Below, piece after piece: positions 36,833 through 47,269 of a DNA stretch of 64,000 nt (position 1 is the stretch's first letter; every line of letters starts with the position of its first letter). A model generated the notes under the pieces. The model saw nothing but the letters and a program-made list of their open reading frames with translations. It was not told the DNA's origin and did not search any database. The stretch comes from Nocardiopsis sp. FIRDI 009 (lineage in GTDB: Bacteria; Actinomycetota; Actinomycetes; Streptosporangiales; Streptosporangiaceae). The DNA is taken from assembly GCF_003386285.1 (NCBI RefSeq), contig NZ_QPNC01000008.1, positions 62,001 through 126,000 on the forward strand, read 5' to 3'. Position numbers and translations under genes: made by a program.

Positions 36833-37229
36833 ATGGCCCCTCCCCCACGGATGACGCGCACCCTCGCCCCCGCCGCGGCTCTGTCCCTGGTCTGGTTCTA
36901 CGAGGGCCTGTGGTGCAAGGTCTGGCCGGGCCGCGCCGACCACCGGGCGATCATCGCCGACCTGCCGCTGCTGCCCGAACCCCTGGTCACCCCCCCTCAT
37001 GGTGGGGATCGGTCTGGTGGAGGCCGCCATCGGGCTGTGGGTCCTGTCCGGTCGTCGGCGGTACGCGGCCGCGGCCGTCCAGACGGCGCTCATCGGGGTG
37101 TTCAACCTCGGCGGGCTGCTCCTCTCCCCCGCCGCCATCGACGAACCCGGGCGGATGCTGACCGCCAACCTGGCGATCGTCGCGCTGGCCTGGGTCGTCG
37201 CGGCGCGAAGCGCCGAGGCCCGGTCATGA
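36833..37229 (+). pseudogene. DoxX-like membrane protein with +1 frameshift in a C run
   Basis: The first part (M-T-R-T-L-A-P-A-A-A-L-S-L-V-W-F-Y-E-G-L-W-C-K-V) and the second part (M-V-G-I-G-L-V-E-A-A-I-G-L-W-V-L-S-G to A-A-R-S-A-E-A-R-S) together form a four-helix DoxX-like protein. They are in different frames, and the switch is at a run of seven C at 36990-36996. Removing one C restores about 131 residues. It may be a true frameshift, slippage or a sequencing error. Its stop overlaps the next gene's ATG (ATGA), so the gene belongs to the cluster that follows. Confidence 0.75.
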
Positions 37230-38140
37230 CCGGCACCCCCTGGTCCGCCGGGCGCGTCCTCGCCCTTCCCGGGCGCGGCCCCCGTCTGCTGTTCGGCCGG
37301 ATGTACGAGGACCCGCGCGTGGAGGAACGCGTCTTCCCGGCCGCCCCCGCCCGTGTGCTGTGCGTGGCCTCGGCCGGGGACACCGCCGCCGCGCTGGCCC
37401 GCGCGGGGTACGACGTGACCGCGATCGACGTCAACCCGGTGCAGCTGGCCTACGCCCGCGCCCGTGTCGAGGAGGGCGCTCCGGCGGCCCGGGGCAGCGC
37501 CGAGCTCATGCTGGCGGCGGCCCGGCGGACCACCGCCGCCGCGCTTGTGTCCTGGCGCCCCGACGCGCTGCGCGCCTTCCTCGACCTGGCCGACCCGCGG
37601 ATCCAGTCCCTGTGGTGGCGCACCCGACTCGACGGCCCCGGGCTGCGGCTGCTCATGGGGGCGGCCCTGCGTCCGGTCGGGGTGCTCGCCGCGGCCCTGG
37701 CCCCGGGCTTGCGCCACGCGGTCCCGGCCCGTTTCGACACCGAGCTGCGCGCCCGGATCGCCCGCGTCGTCGCCCGCCACCCGAACGCGGACAACCCCCT
37801 GCTCGCGGCGCTGCTGACCGGACGCGCACCGGAGCCGCCCCCGGACGGCCCGTCCCCCGCCGACGGAGTGCGGTTCGTGCTCGGTGAGATCACCGAACAC
37901 CTGGAGTCGGTCCCGGCCGGAAGCTACGACGCGGTGACCCTGTCCAACGTTCTGGACGGCCCCGGGCCCGCCTACCGCCGGCGGCTGCGCGCCGCGGTCG
38001 AGCGCGCGGTACGGCCGGGCGGGACCGCCGTCCTGCGCAGCGTGGGTTCGGCGGAAGGCGCGGCCGCCGTCCGCGCGGAGGCCGAACGCTGCCCCCTGTG
38101 GGGAAGCCTGTACGTCACGACCGTCGGAGGGACGGCTTGA
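37226..38140 (+). CDS. BtaA-like (DUF3419) SAM-dependent transferase
   Basis: 304 residues. The SAM-binding motif is R-V-L-C-V-A-S-A-G-D-T-A-A-A-L-A followed by V-T-A-I-D-V-N-P-V-Q-L-A-Y. The form A/S-x-G-D ... D-x-N-P-x-Q is that of DUF3419, the family of BtaA, which moves the aminocarboxypropyl group of SAM to diacylglycerol. Later segments S-Y-D-A-V-T-L-S-N-V-L-D-G and A-V-R-P-G-G-T-A-V-L-R-S fit as well. It is shorter than the usual BtaA of about 400 residues. It overlaps the DoxX-like gene (ATGA) and the DUF2071 gene (TTGA). The lipid role is inference. Confidence 0.72.
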   Translation: MTGTPWSAGRVLALPGRGPRLLFGRMYEDPRVEERVFPAAPARVLCVASAGDTAAALARAGYDVTAIDVNPVQLAYARARVEEGAPAARGSAELMLAAARRTTAAALVSWRPDALRAFLDLADPRIQSLWWRTRLDGPGLRLLMGAALRPVGVLAAALAPGLRHAVPARFDTELRARIARVVARHPNADNPLLAALLTGRAPEPPPDGPSPADGVRFVLGEITEHLESVPAGSYDAVTLSNVLDGPGPAYRRRLRAAVERAVRPGGTAVLRSVGSAEGAAAVRAEAERCPLWGSLYVTTVGGTA

Positions 38141-38928
38141 GGATCCGGGAACACCCCCTGCCCATGCGCGCGCACTTCACCGACTCGTTGGTGCTCACCT
38201 ACGCGTTCCCGCCGCGGGTCCTGCGTCCGTTACTCACCCCCGGCCTGGAGTTGGACACCTACCGCGCGCCGGACGGAACCGAGTACGGCTTCGCGGCGGT
38301 GGCCGCCGTGGCCCTCCGGGACCTGCGTCCGGCCTTCCTGCCCGCGTGGACGGGTGCGGACCAGGTGATGACCGGCTACCGCGTCTTCGCGCGACTGCCG
38401 GTGGAACGGGCGAGGACCGAGGGAGGACCCCGCACCCTCCGGGGCCTGCGCATCCTGCGGAGTCAGACGTCGAGCCGGGCGCTGGCCGCCGTGGGCGCGC
38501 TGCTCACCCGCTACCGGTACGAACGCGCCGTGCTCGGGACGCGCCGGACCGGCGACCGGTGGGAGGTCGCGGTGCGGTCCGCCGACGGGCGGGCCGACCT
38601 GCGCGTCAGCGCCGACCTGGGCGGACCGGCCGCACCGCTGCCCGAGGGCTCCCCCTTCGCTACGTGGCGGGACGCCCGGCGCTTCGCCGGGCCGCTGCCC
38701 CACACGTTCGAGCATGACGAGCGCGGCGGCGACGTGCTGGTGGTCAAGGCGTTGCGGACGAACTGGGAGCCGCGCCCGGTGTCGGTGGACGTGGAACGGT
38801 TGACCTTCTTCCGCCACGGCCCCTTCGCGGGGACCCGGCCCGTCCTCGCCAACGCCTTCCACGTCGCGGACGTCGACTACGGCTGGCACCGGGGTCGGCG
38901 GATGACCCCGGCGGGGAGGCGGGGATGA
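38137..38928 (+). CDS. DUF2071 family protein
   Basis: 263 residues from TTG 38137, chosen because GGAGG lies eight bases upstream and TTGA overlaps the previous stop; an ATG at 38164 is an alternative. It has L-V-L-T-Y-A-F-P-P-R-V-L-R-P-L-L, V-M-T-G-Y-R-V-F-A-R-L and F-E-H-D-E-R-G-G-D-V-L-V-V-K, the pattern of DUF2071 (an acetoacetate-decarboxylase-like fold). Activity is unknown. It is a middle member of a run of genes overlapping by four bases, hence translationally coupled to a lipid-type transferase and a methyltransferase. Confidence 0.78.
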   Translation: MRIREHPLPMRAHFTDSLVLTYAFPPRVLRPLLTPGLELDTYRAPDGTEYGFAAVAAVALRDLRPAFLPAWTGADQVMTGYRVFARLPVERARTEGGPRTLRGLRILRSQTSSRALAAVGALLTRYRYERAVLGTRRTGDRWEVAVRSADGRADLRVSADLGGPAAPLPEGSPFATWRDARRFAGPLPHTFEHDERGGDVLVVKALRTNWEPRPVSVDVERLTFFRHGPFAGTRPVLANAFHVADVDYGWHRGRRMTPAGRRG

Positions 38929-39707
38929 GCCGCCGCGGGGACCGCCGGCGGCGCCCGTCCGGGGCGCGGCACGTGGTCGCCTACAACTGGCCCCTGTACC
39001 TGGCGGGCGGCGCGGTGGCCGTCGGCGGGGCGCTGGTCGCCCCGCGGCTGCGGGGGATCGCCCGCGCGGCGGCGTGGACGGCCGGGGCCGCCGCGTCCTG
39101 GTGGACCGCCGCCTCCCTGGTGGCCTCCCACGTCGTCTACGACCGGTCGCCGCTGCACGGCTGGGGGTGGCTCGCCTCGGACCTGGCGCGGGCGGGGCGA
39201 CCCGCCGACCCGGGCGACCACCTGGTGGTCTCGTCCGGTCTGGACGAGGCGAGCGAGGTGATCGGCGCGCTGCACCCCGGGGGCGGGCAGACCGTCGCCG
39301 ACCTGTACCACACGCTGCCCGTCGTGGAGCCGTCGCTGCGGCGGGCGCGCCGCAGGGTTCCGCCGCGCCCGGGGTCGGTGGCGTGCGCGGCGAACGCGCT
39401 GCCCGTCCCGGACGCCTCCGTGGACACGGTCATCGCCCCCTTCGCGCTGCACGAGCTGCGCGCGGCGGCGGATCGGGAGGCGGCGTTCGGCGAGGTGGCG
39501 CGGGTGCTGCGCCCGGGAGGCGCACTGGTCCTGGTCGAGCACTGCCGCGACGCGGCCAACATCGCCGTCTACGGCCCGGGGGCCGGGCACTTCATGCCGC
39601 GCGCCCGCTGGTTGCGGGCCGCGCGCGGCACCGGGCTCCGGCTCGCCCACGAACGGCGGTTGGGCGGCTTGGTCACGGTGTTCGTCCTGGTGGGGCCGGA
39701 GCGGTGA
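38925..39707 (+). CDS. membrane-associated class I methyltransferase
   Basis: 260 residues. One or two hydrophobic segments come first (L-Y-L-A-G-G-A-V-A-V-G-G-A-L-V and A-A-A-W-T-A-G-A-A-A-S-W-W-T-A). A methyltransferase-11-like domain follows, with S-V-D-T-V-I-A-P-F-A-L-H-E-L-R and V-L-R-P-G-G-A-L-V-L-V-E-H-C-R-D. A membrane-bound methyltransferase beside a BtaA-like enzyme suggests N-methylation of a lipid head group (inference). ATGA overlap upstream and GTGA overlap downstream. Confidence 0.75.
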   Translation: MSRRGDRRRRPSGARHVVAYNWPLYLAGGAVAVGGALVAPRLRGIARAAAWTAGAAASWWTAASLVASHVVYDRSPLHGWGWLASDLARAGRPADPGDHLVVSSGLDEASEVIGALHPGGGQTVADLYHTLPVVEPSLRRARRRVPPRPGSVACAANALPVPDASVDTVIAPFALHELRAAADREAAFGEVARVLRPGGALVLVEHCRDAANIAVYGPGAGHFMPRARWLRAARGTGLRLAHERRLGGLVTVFVLVGPER

Positions 39708-40129
39708 CCGCCTGGGTGTTCTCGCTCCAGGGCCAGGTGCACCTGGTGGGGGCGGTGCTGGTGGCTCTCGGCGCGTTCCACCTGGTGCTGCCCCGACTGA
39801 TCGGCTGGCCCGAGCAGGTGGCGCGGATGGCGGCGCTGCCCCGGCAGGTGGCGGGGGCGCACTTCTTCTTCATCGGCCTGACCTGCGTGCTCCTGGGCGC
39901 GCTGCCGCTGCTGCTGGCCCCGGAGCTGTTGGCCGGGGGTCCCCTGGCACGCGCGCTGCTCGTCGCGGAGACCGTGTTCTGGTCCCTGCGCTGGCTGTTC
40001 CAGTTCGCCTACTTCTCCCCCGCCCTGTGGCGGGGGGACCCGCCGCGCACCCTCGCCCACGCGGGGTTCTGCCTGCTGTGGACGTGGGTGGCCGGGGTCT
40101 TCGGACTCGCACTGCACGCGACCGTCTGA
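39704..40129 (+). CDS. small four-helix membrane protein
   Basis: 141 residues from GTG 39704, overlapping the previous stop. Four helices are visible (A-V-L-V-A-L-G-A-F-H-L-V-L, F-F-F-I-G-L-T-C-V-L-L-G-A, E-T-V-F-W-S-L-R-W-L-F-Q and F-C-L-L-W-T-W-V-A-G-V-F). No catalytic motif is seen. It is last in the coupled cluster and may anchor or transport its product. Confidence 0.72.
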   Translation: MTAWVFSLQGQVHLVGAVLVALGAFHLVLPRLIGWPEQVARMAALPRQVAGAHFFFIGLTCVLLGALPLLLAPELLAGGPLARALLVAETVFWSLRWLFQFAYFSPALWRGDPPRTLAHAGFCLLWTWVAGVFGLALHATV

Positions 40130-40229
40130 TCCCGCCCGGCACGGACCCGCGCACGCGAGGAGACTCGGGGCCCGAGAGGGCGTCGGTAGAGTCGCCAGCG
40201 CCCTGTCCCAGGAACGGTGAGAAGGGTCC

Positions 40230-41288
40230 ATGCGCACCACACAACATCCGGCGGGAACGAGAATTCCGAAGGTCGTCGTCGTCAACTCCGCGCTGGCCGC
40301 CTGCGTGTGGCTGGTGTGGGCGCTGGTGTGGGGACCGCGGTTCCTCGACGCCCTCCAGGCCAACTGGCCAGTGGCGCTCACGATGGTGTTCGGTTCGCTC
40401 ATCGGCGGCGGGACCAGTGAGGGCGGCGGCGCGGTCTCCTTCCCGGTCATGACCAAGCTGCTCGGTGTCCCCGCCGACGAGGCCCGCGTCTTCACGTTCG
40501 CGATCCAGTCGGTCGGCATGACCGCGGCGTCGATCTCCATCCTGGCGTGCCGGGTGCCCATCGAGAGGCGCGTGGTGGTCTACGGTTCGGCCGCGGGCGT
40601 GGTCGGCGTGGTCGTCAGCGCCGTGTACCTGGCGCCCCTGGTGCCGCTCCCGATGGTCCGCGTGCTGTTCACGATGCTGCTCGTGGCGCTCGCCGTCGCG
40701 CTCCTGCTCCAGCTGTTCCAACGCGGGTACCGGAGGAACCCGGTCATCCCCGAGTGGACCGCCCGGGAACGGGCCCTGGTGGTCGGCACCGGGTTCGCGG
40801 GCGGACTGCTCAGCGGTGTGGCGGGCGTGGGCGAGAACTGCGTGATGTTCCTCCTCCTGGTGCTGCTGTTCCGTGTCTCGGAGAAGGTGAGCACGCCCAC
40901 GACCGTGATCATGATGACCGTGGTCTCGCTCGCCGCGTTCGCCACGCACGTGTTCGTCATCGGGGACTTCACCGGGGCGGTGGTCGGCTACTGGGTGGCG
41001 GCCTCGCCCGTCGTCGCGGTCGGCGCGCCGCTGGGCGCGTGGATCTGTACGCGGCTCACGCCGTTCACGATCCGGATGATCCTGTTCGTGCTGATCGGGA
41101 GCGAACTGGTGAGCACGCTGCTGTTCGTGCCCTTCACACCCCTGCTGACGGTCCTGAGTCTGACGACGCTCGCCGTCTTCACGGTGCTCTGTGTGGCCTT
41201 CATCCGGACCGGCCGGTACGCGGCCCCACCGGCCGTGTCGGGAGAGGCCGACGGAGCCGGGACCCCGCAGCGGGCCGGAGCCCTGTGA
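40230..41288 (+). CDS. TSUP (TauE/SafE) sulfite or organic-acid exporter-type permease
   Basis: 352 residues with about nine membrane helices. The two TSUP repeats are visible: S-L-I-G-G-G-T-S-E-G-G-G-A-V-S-F-P and A-G-G-L-L-S-G-V-A-G-V-G-E-N. RBS GAGAAGGG. The family moves sulfonates, sulfite or related anions. This subgroup is less studied, with charged E-G-G and G-E-N in place of the plain glycine loops, so substrate is open. It follows the lipid-type cluster by 100 bases but need not belong to it. Confidence 0.85.
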   Translation: MRTTQHPAGTRIPKVVVVNSALAACVWLVWALVWGPRFLDALQANWPVALTMVFGSLIGGGTSEGGGAVSFPVMTKLLGVPADEARVFTFAIQSVGMTAASISILACRVPIERRVVVYGSAAGVVGVVVSAVYLAPLVPLPMVRVLFTMLLVALAVALLLQLFQRGYRRNPVIPEWTARERALVVGTGFAGGLLSGVAGVGENCVMFLLLVLLFRVSEKVSTPTTVIMMTVVSLAAFATHVFVIGDFTGAVVGYWVAASPVVAVGAPLGAWICTRLTPFTIRMILFVLIGSELVSTLLFVPFTPLLTVLSLTTLAVFTVLCVAFIRTGRYAAPPAVSGEADGAGTPQRAGAL

Positions 41289-41358
41289 CGACGTCGCGGT
41301 CCGCCCCCGCCCGGGGGTTCCGGTCGGGGGCGGACCGCGAGGCGCGGGCCGGTGGGGC

Positions 41359-44113
<2,755 letters not shown>

Positions 44114-44115
44114 GG

Positions 44116-44451
44116 GTGTCCTGTTCTCTGCCCGGCCTCGGGAGCGCACGGGTCGGGGTCTCGTCGGTCGAAGGGGAGGCCCCCGCGGTCCGGTCGGGTC
44201 CCGCCGGGGTCGACAAGCACGGTAGCCGCCCACCGGACCCGGCGCACACGTGGCGGGCGGCCCCCGACGACCTCGTCCCCCGCCTCGCGGCAGCCCAGCT
44301 GGCCGCCGCCGACCGGACCCTGTTCCGACGGGTGCAGGAACTGACCCTCGGCGGATGGGACGACGCCCGGATCGCCGAGACCGTGGCTGCCTCCGCCGAA
44401 CGGGCGTTCGCGCTCCTGGAGGGCTCCCTCAAGGACTACGCCGTGCGGTGA
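44116..44451 (+). CDS. small hypothetical protein, doubtful start
   Basis: Up to 111 residues. Only the last 60 look coding: L-V-P-R-L-A-A-A-Q-L-A-A-A-D-R-T-L-F-R-R-V, then L-T-L-G-G-W-D-D-A-R-I-A-E-T-V and A-L-L-E-G-S-L-K-D-Y. These would make two or three helices. The GTG start has no RBS and lies two bases from the divergent MurG-like start. I do not recognise it. Confidence 0.35.
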   Translation: MSCSLPGLGSARVGVSSVEGEAPAVRSGPAGVDKHGSRPPDPAHTWRAAPDDLVPRLAAAQLAAADRTLFRRVQELTLGGWDDARIAETVAASAERAFALLEGSLKDYAVR

Positions 44452-44658
44452 CGGCGGGCGGAGGAGCGCCGGGGCGGCCCCTTCCGCCGCACCGCCCTTG
44501 CCCCCGAGCGGGTCTCTCGCGCTTTTCGCGCGTGTCGTGAAGGTTTTCCACAGAACCTCCGGACTCCGCTGCCGCACGTGTCCGGAAAGCTACGATGAGA
44601 TCACACTCGGTGTCTGGCCCACGCACAGCTTCCAGGGAGGAAGCCGGAAGGAGCCACG

Positions 44659-46299
44659 TTGACGCGACCGACACGGGACCGGCCCGCCCCCGAGGGCACC
44701 GCGGCGCGGACCCGCGCCCCCCGTACCCTCCTCCTGAGCGGCGCGCTCGCCGCCGCGCTCACCGCCGTCCCGCTCCACGCGCCGCCCGCCGCCGCCGATC
44801 CGGGGTACGGCCACCGCAACGGGCCCGCGGAGTGCGCGGCCGATCCGCTCGCCCCGCCCAAGCGCGAGATGCGCGCCGAATGGATCGCGAGCGTGGTCAA
44901 CATCGACTGGCCCAGCGAGCAGGGGCTCACCGCCGAGGAGCAGCGGGCCGAACTCGTCGAACTCTACGACGAGGCCCGCGCCAACGGGCTCAACGCCGTG
45001 TTCGTACAGATCCGTCCCACCGCCGACGCCTTCTGGCCCTCTCCGTACGAGCCGTGGTCGGAGTGGCTCACCGGTGAACAGGGGCGGGATCCCGGATACG
45101 ACCCCCTGGAGTTCGCGGTCGAGGAGGCCCACGCCCGCAACCTGGAGTTCCACGGGTGGTTCAACCCCTACCGCGTGGCCATGCACGACGATCCGGACCG
45201 CCTGGTCGAGGACCACCCGGCCCGACGGAACCCGGACTGGGTGTTCGACTACGGCGGGCGCCTCTACTACGACCCGGGCGTCCCCGAGGTGCGCGAGTTC
45301 GTGATCCGGGCGATGACGCACGCGGTGGAGAACTACGATCTGGACGGCGTCCACTTCGACGACTACTTCTACCCCTATCCGGTGTCCGGGCGGGCCATCC
45401 CGGACCAGGACACCTTCGCCGAGTACGGCGGCGCCTACGACGACATCGGCGACTGGCGGCGCGACAACGTCAACCGCCTGGTGCGGGAGATGGGCGAGGC
45501 GGTGCACGCCGTCAAGCCGCACGTGCGGTTCGGCATCAGTCCGTTCGGGATCTGGCGCAACTCCTCCAGCGATCCGGACGGCTCCGACACCCGGGGGTTC
45601 GAGTCCTACGACGCCATCTACGCCGACAGTCGCAGATGGGTCCGCGAGGGGTGGCTCGACTACGTCAACCCCCAGGTCTACTGGGAGATCGGGCTGCCGA
45701 TCGCCGACTACGCGGTGCTGGTCCCCTGGTGGGAGGAGGTCACCGCGGGCACCGGCACCCACCTGTACATCGGCCAGGCCGCCTACAAGGTCGGCAATGA
45801 CGGTTCCTGGTCCGACCCGCGCGAACTCGCCCGGCACGTGGAGCTGAACCGGGAGCGCTCCGGGGTGCACGGCGACGTCTACTTCAGCGCCACCTCACTG
45901 CGCACCAACGCGGCCGACGCCATGGCCGTCCTCGCCCGGGAGCACTACGCCCACCCCGCCCTCATCCCGGTGACACCGGGTCGGGGCGGCCGGGCTCCCG
46001 GACGGCCGCTGCTGGTCGAGGCGCGCGAGACCGACGGCGAGGTCCGTCTGACCGTCCTCGCCGGTCGCGGCCAGGACCCCGCCTACTACGCGGTCTATGC
46101 ACTCGACGGGCAGGACGGCCGCAGACCGGACCCGTGTCTGCTGGCGGACCCGCGCTCGATGGTCACCACCGTCCGTGCCTCGGGCGGCCGGGAGACGGTC
46201 CTGACGGTACCGGGCGGAGGAGAGCACACCTACCTCGTGACCGCGCTCGACCGGCTGCACCACGAGAGCCAGCCGAGCAACCCGCGCCGCCTTCCCTGA
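44659..46299 (+). CDS. secreted GHL10-family glycoside hydrolase
   Basis: 546 residues from a TTG with a strong AAGGAG seven bases upstream. A signal peptide (R-T-L-L-L-S-G-A-L-A-A-A-L-T-A-V-P, cleaved near P-A-A-A-D) is followed by the GHL10/DUF187 barrel: E-M-R-A-E-W-I-A-S-V-V-N-I-D-W-P, N-A-V-F-V-Q-I-R-P-T-A-D-A, G-V-H-F-D-D-Y-F-Y-P-Y and V-R-F-G-I-S-P-F-G-I-W-R. A C-terminal beta domain ends the protein. It is secreted and probably cleaves peptidoglycan or another polysaccharide. It stands alone. Confidence 0.9.
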   Translation: MTRPTRDRPAPEGTAARTRAPRTLLLSGALAAALTAVPLHAPPAAADPGYGHRNGPAECAADPLAPPKREMRAEWIASVVNIDWPSEQGLTAEEQRAELVELYDEARANGLNAVFVQIRPTADAFWPSPYEPWSEWLTGEQGRDPGYDPLEFAVEEAHARNLEFHGWFNPYRVAMHDDPDRLVEDHPARRNPDWVFDYGGRLYYDPGVPEVREFVIRAMTHAVENYDLDGVHFDDYFYPYPVSGRAIPDQDTFAEYGGAYDDIGDWRRDNVNRLVREMGEAVHAVKPHVRFGISPFGIWRNSSSDPDGSDTRGFESYDAIYADSRRWVREGWLDYVNPQVYWEIGLPIADYAVLVPWWEEVTAGTGTHLYIGQAAYKVGNDGSWSDPRELARHVELNRERSGVHGDVYFSATSLRTNAADAMAVLAREHYAHPALIPVTPGRGGRAPGRPLLVEARETDGEVRLTVLAGRGQDPAYYAVYALDGQDGRRPDPCLLADPRSMVTTVRASGGRETVLTVPGGGEHTYLVTALDRLHHESQPSNPRRLP

Positions 46300-46490
46300 T
46301 CCGGGCGGGCGGCCCCTCGGGTGGTGGAGGGCGACGAAGAGGGAGAAACCGCGCCGCAGGCGTCCGTCGAGGGTGACTCCCGCCGCGAAGCGGCCCCCGG
46401 GCGGTGGAGGGCGACGGGCGGGCAGGGCCCCAGCCGCACGGGCGCCCGAACACGGGCCGAAGCGCGGCGCAGGCCCGAGGCGAACACCGC
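46300..46490. other. intergenic region between convergent genes
   Basis: The word GGTGGAGGGCGACG occurs at 46322 and 46403. No gene or clear terminator is seen. Confidence 0.3.
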
Positions 46491-47174
46491 CTACGCCCGG
46501 GCGGCCCTACGGCGGGGCGGCGCGGGCTCGATGCCGGGGTCGGGCACGTGCTCGGGAAGCTCGCGGTCGGTGAAGGGCAGGCGGGCCGGGTAGCCGATGG
46601 CCAGGGCCACGTGCCGCCCGGCCAGTTCCCGTGCCTCCGGGACGGTCAGCGCCGGGTCCCGGGCCAGAAGACGCACGGCCAGTCCGCCCAGCAGCGCGTG
46701 GGCGGCGGTGGCGGCCTCCTCCGGGTCGCAGGGACCGAAGTCCCCCGCGGCGACACCGTCACGGACCGCCGCCGCGAAGGGCTCGCGCATCCGGGCGTAC
46801 AGGTCGGCCAGCGCCCCGGCCAGGTCGGCAGAGCGCACGGCGCGGCCCTCCAGCTCCGACCACAGCATCCATTCGCGCACGTCGTCCGGGGTGAGCGGTA
46901 GCCAGAAGTCGACCAGGTCGGCGACGCGCTCGGGCGGTGAGGTGCGTCCGACGTCGTCGGCCAGGTCGGCGAAGCGCGCGTGTTCGCGGTCCAGCGAGTG
47001 GGTGATGGCCGCGGCCAACAGCTGGGTGCGCGTGGCGAAGTGGTAGTGGATCAGGGCCGTGGACGACCGGGCGTGCCGGGCGATCTCGGCCAGACGGACG
47101 CCGTCGTATCCGTCCCTGGCGATGAGCTCGACGGCGGCGTCCAGGATGCGGGTGCGGCTGTCACTGGAGGTCAT
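46491..47174 (-). CDS. TetR-family regulator of NCS1-ureohydrolase operon
   Basis: 227 residues from ATG 47174, the second Met of the open frame; the first would lie six codons further into the operator region. The HTH is I-L-D-A-A-V-E-L-I-A-R-D-G-Y-D-G-V-R-L-A-E-I-A, then A-L-I-H-Y-H-F-A-T-R-T-Q-L-L. The effector domain has P-D-D-V-R-E-W-M-L-W-S-E-L-E-G-R-A. It is a BetI/TetR-like one-component regulator, divergent from the permease gene, with a 10-bp inverted repeat between. It probably senses the substrate of the operon. Confidence 0.92.
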   Translation of the reverse strand: MTSSDSRTRILDAAVELIARDGYDGVRLAEIARHARSSTALIHYHFATRTQLLAAAITHSLDREHARFADLADDVGRTSPPERVADLVDFWLPLTPDDVREWMLWSELEGRAVRSADLAGALADLYARMREPFAAAVRDGVAAGDFGPCDPEEAATAAHALLGGLAVRLLARDPALTVPEARELAGRHVALAIGYPARLPFTDRELPEHVPDPGIEPAPPRRRAARA

Positions 47175-47215
47175 GGCGCCATTCTTTACCATCGGCGGCT
47201 TGTGTCGCAGCTCAC

Positions 47216-47254
47216 CCTGACTTTAGGATCAGTTACATTGATTTTAAAGTCAGG
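47216..47254. promoter_or_regulatory. 10-bp inverted repeat in divergent promoter region
   Basis: CCTGACTTTA (47216-47225) and TAAAGTCAGG (47245-47254) are exact inverted copies, 19 bases apart. The block is AT-rich and lies 15 bases before the permease ATG, with the RBS GAGGAG just after. It is probably the operator of the TetR regulator at 46491-47174. Confidence 0.7.
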
Positions 47255-47269
47255 ACCCGAGGAGTACAC

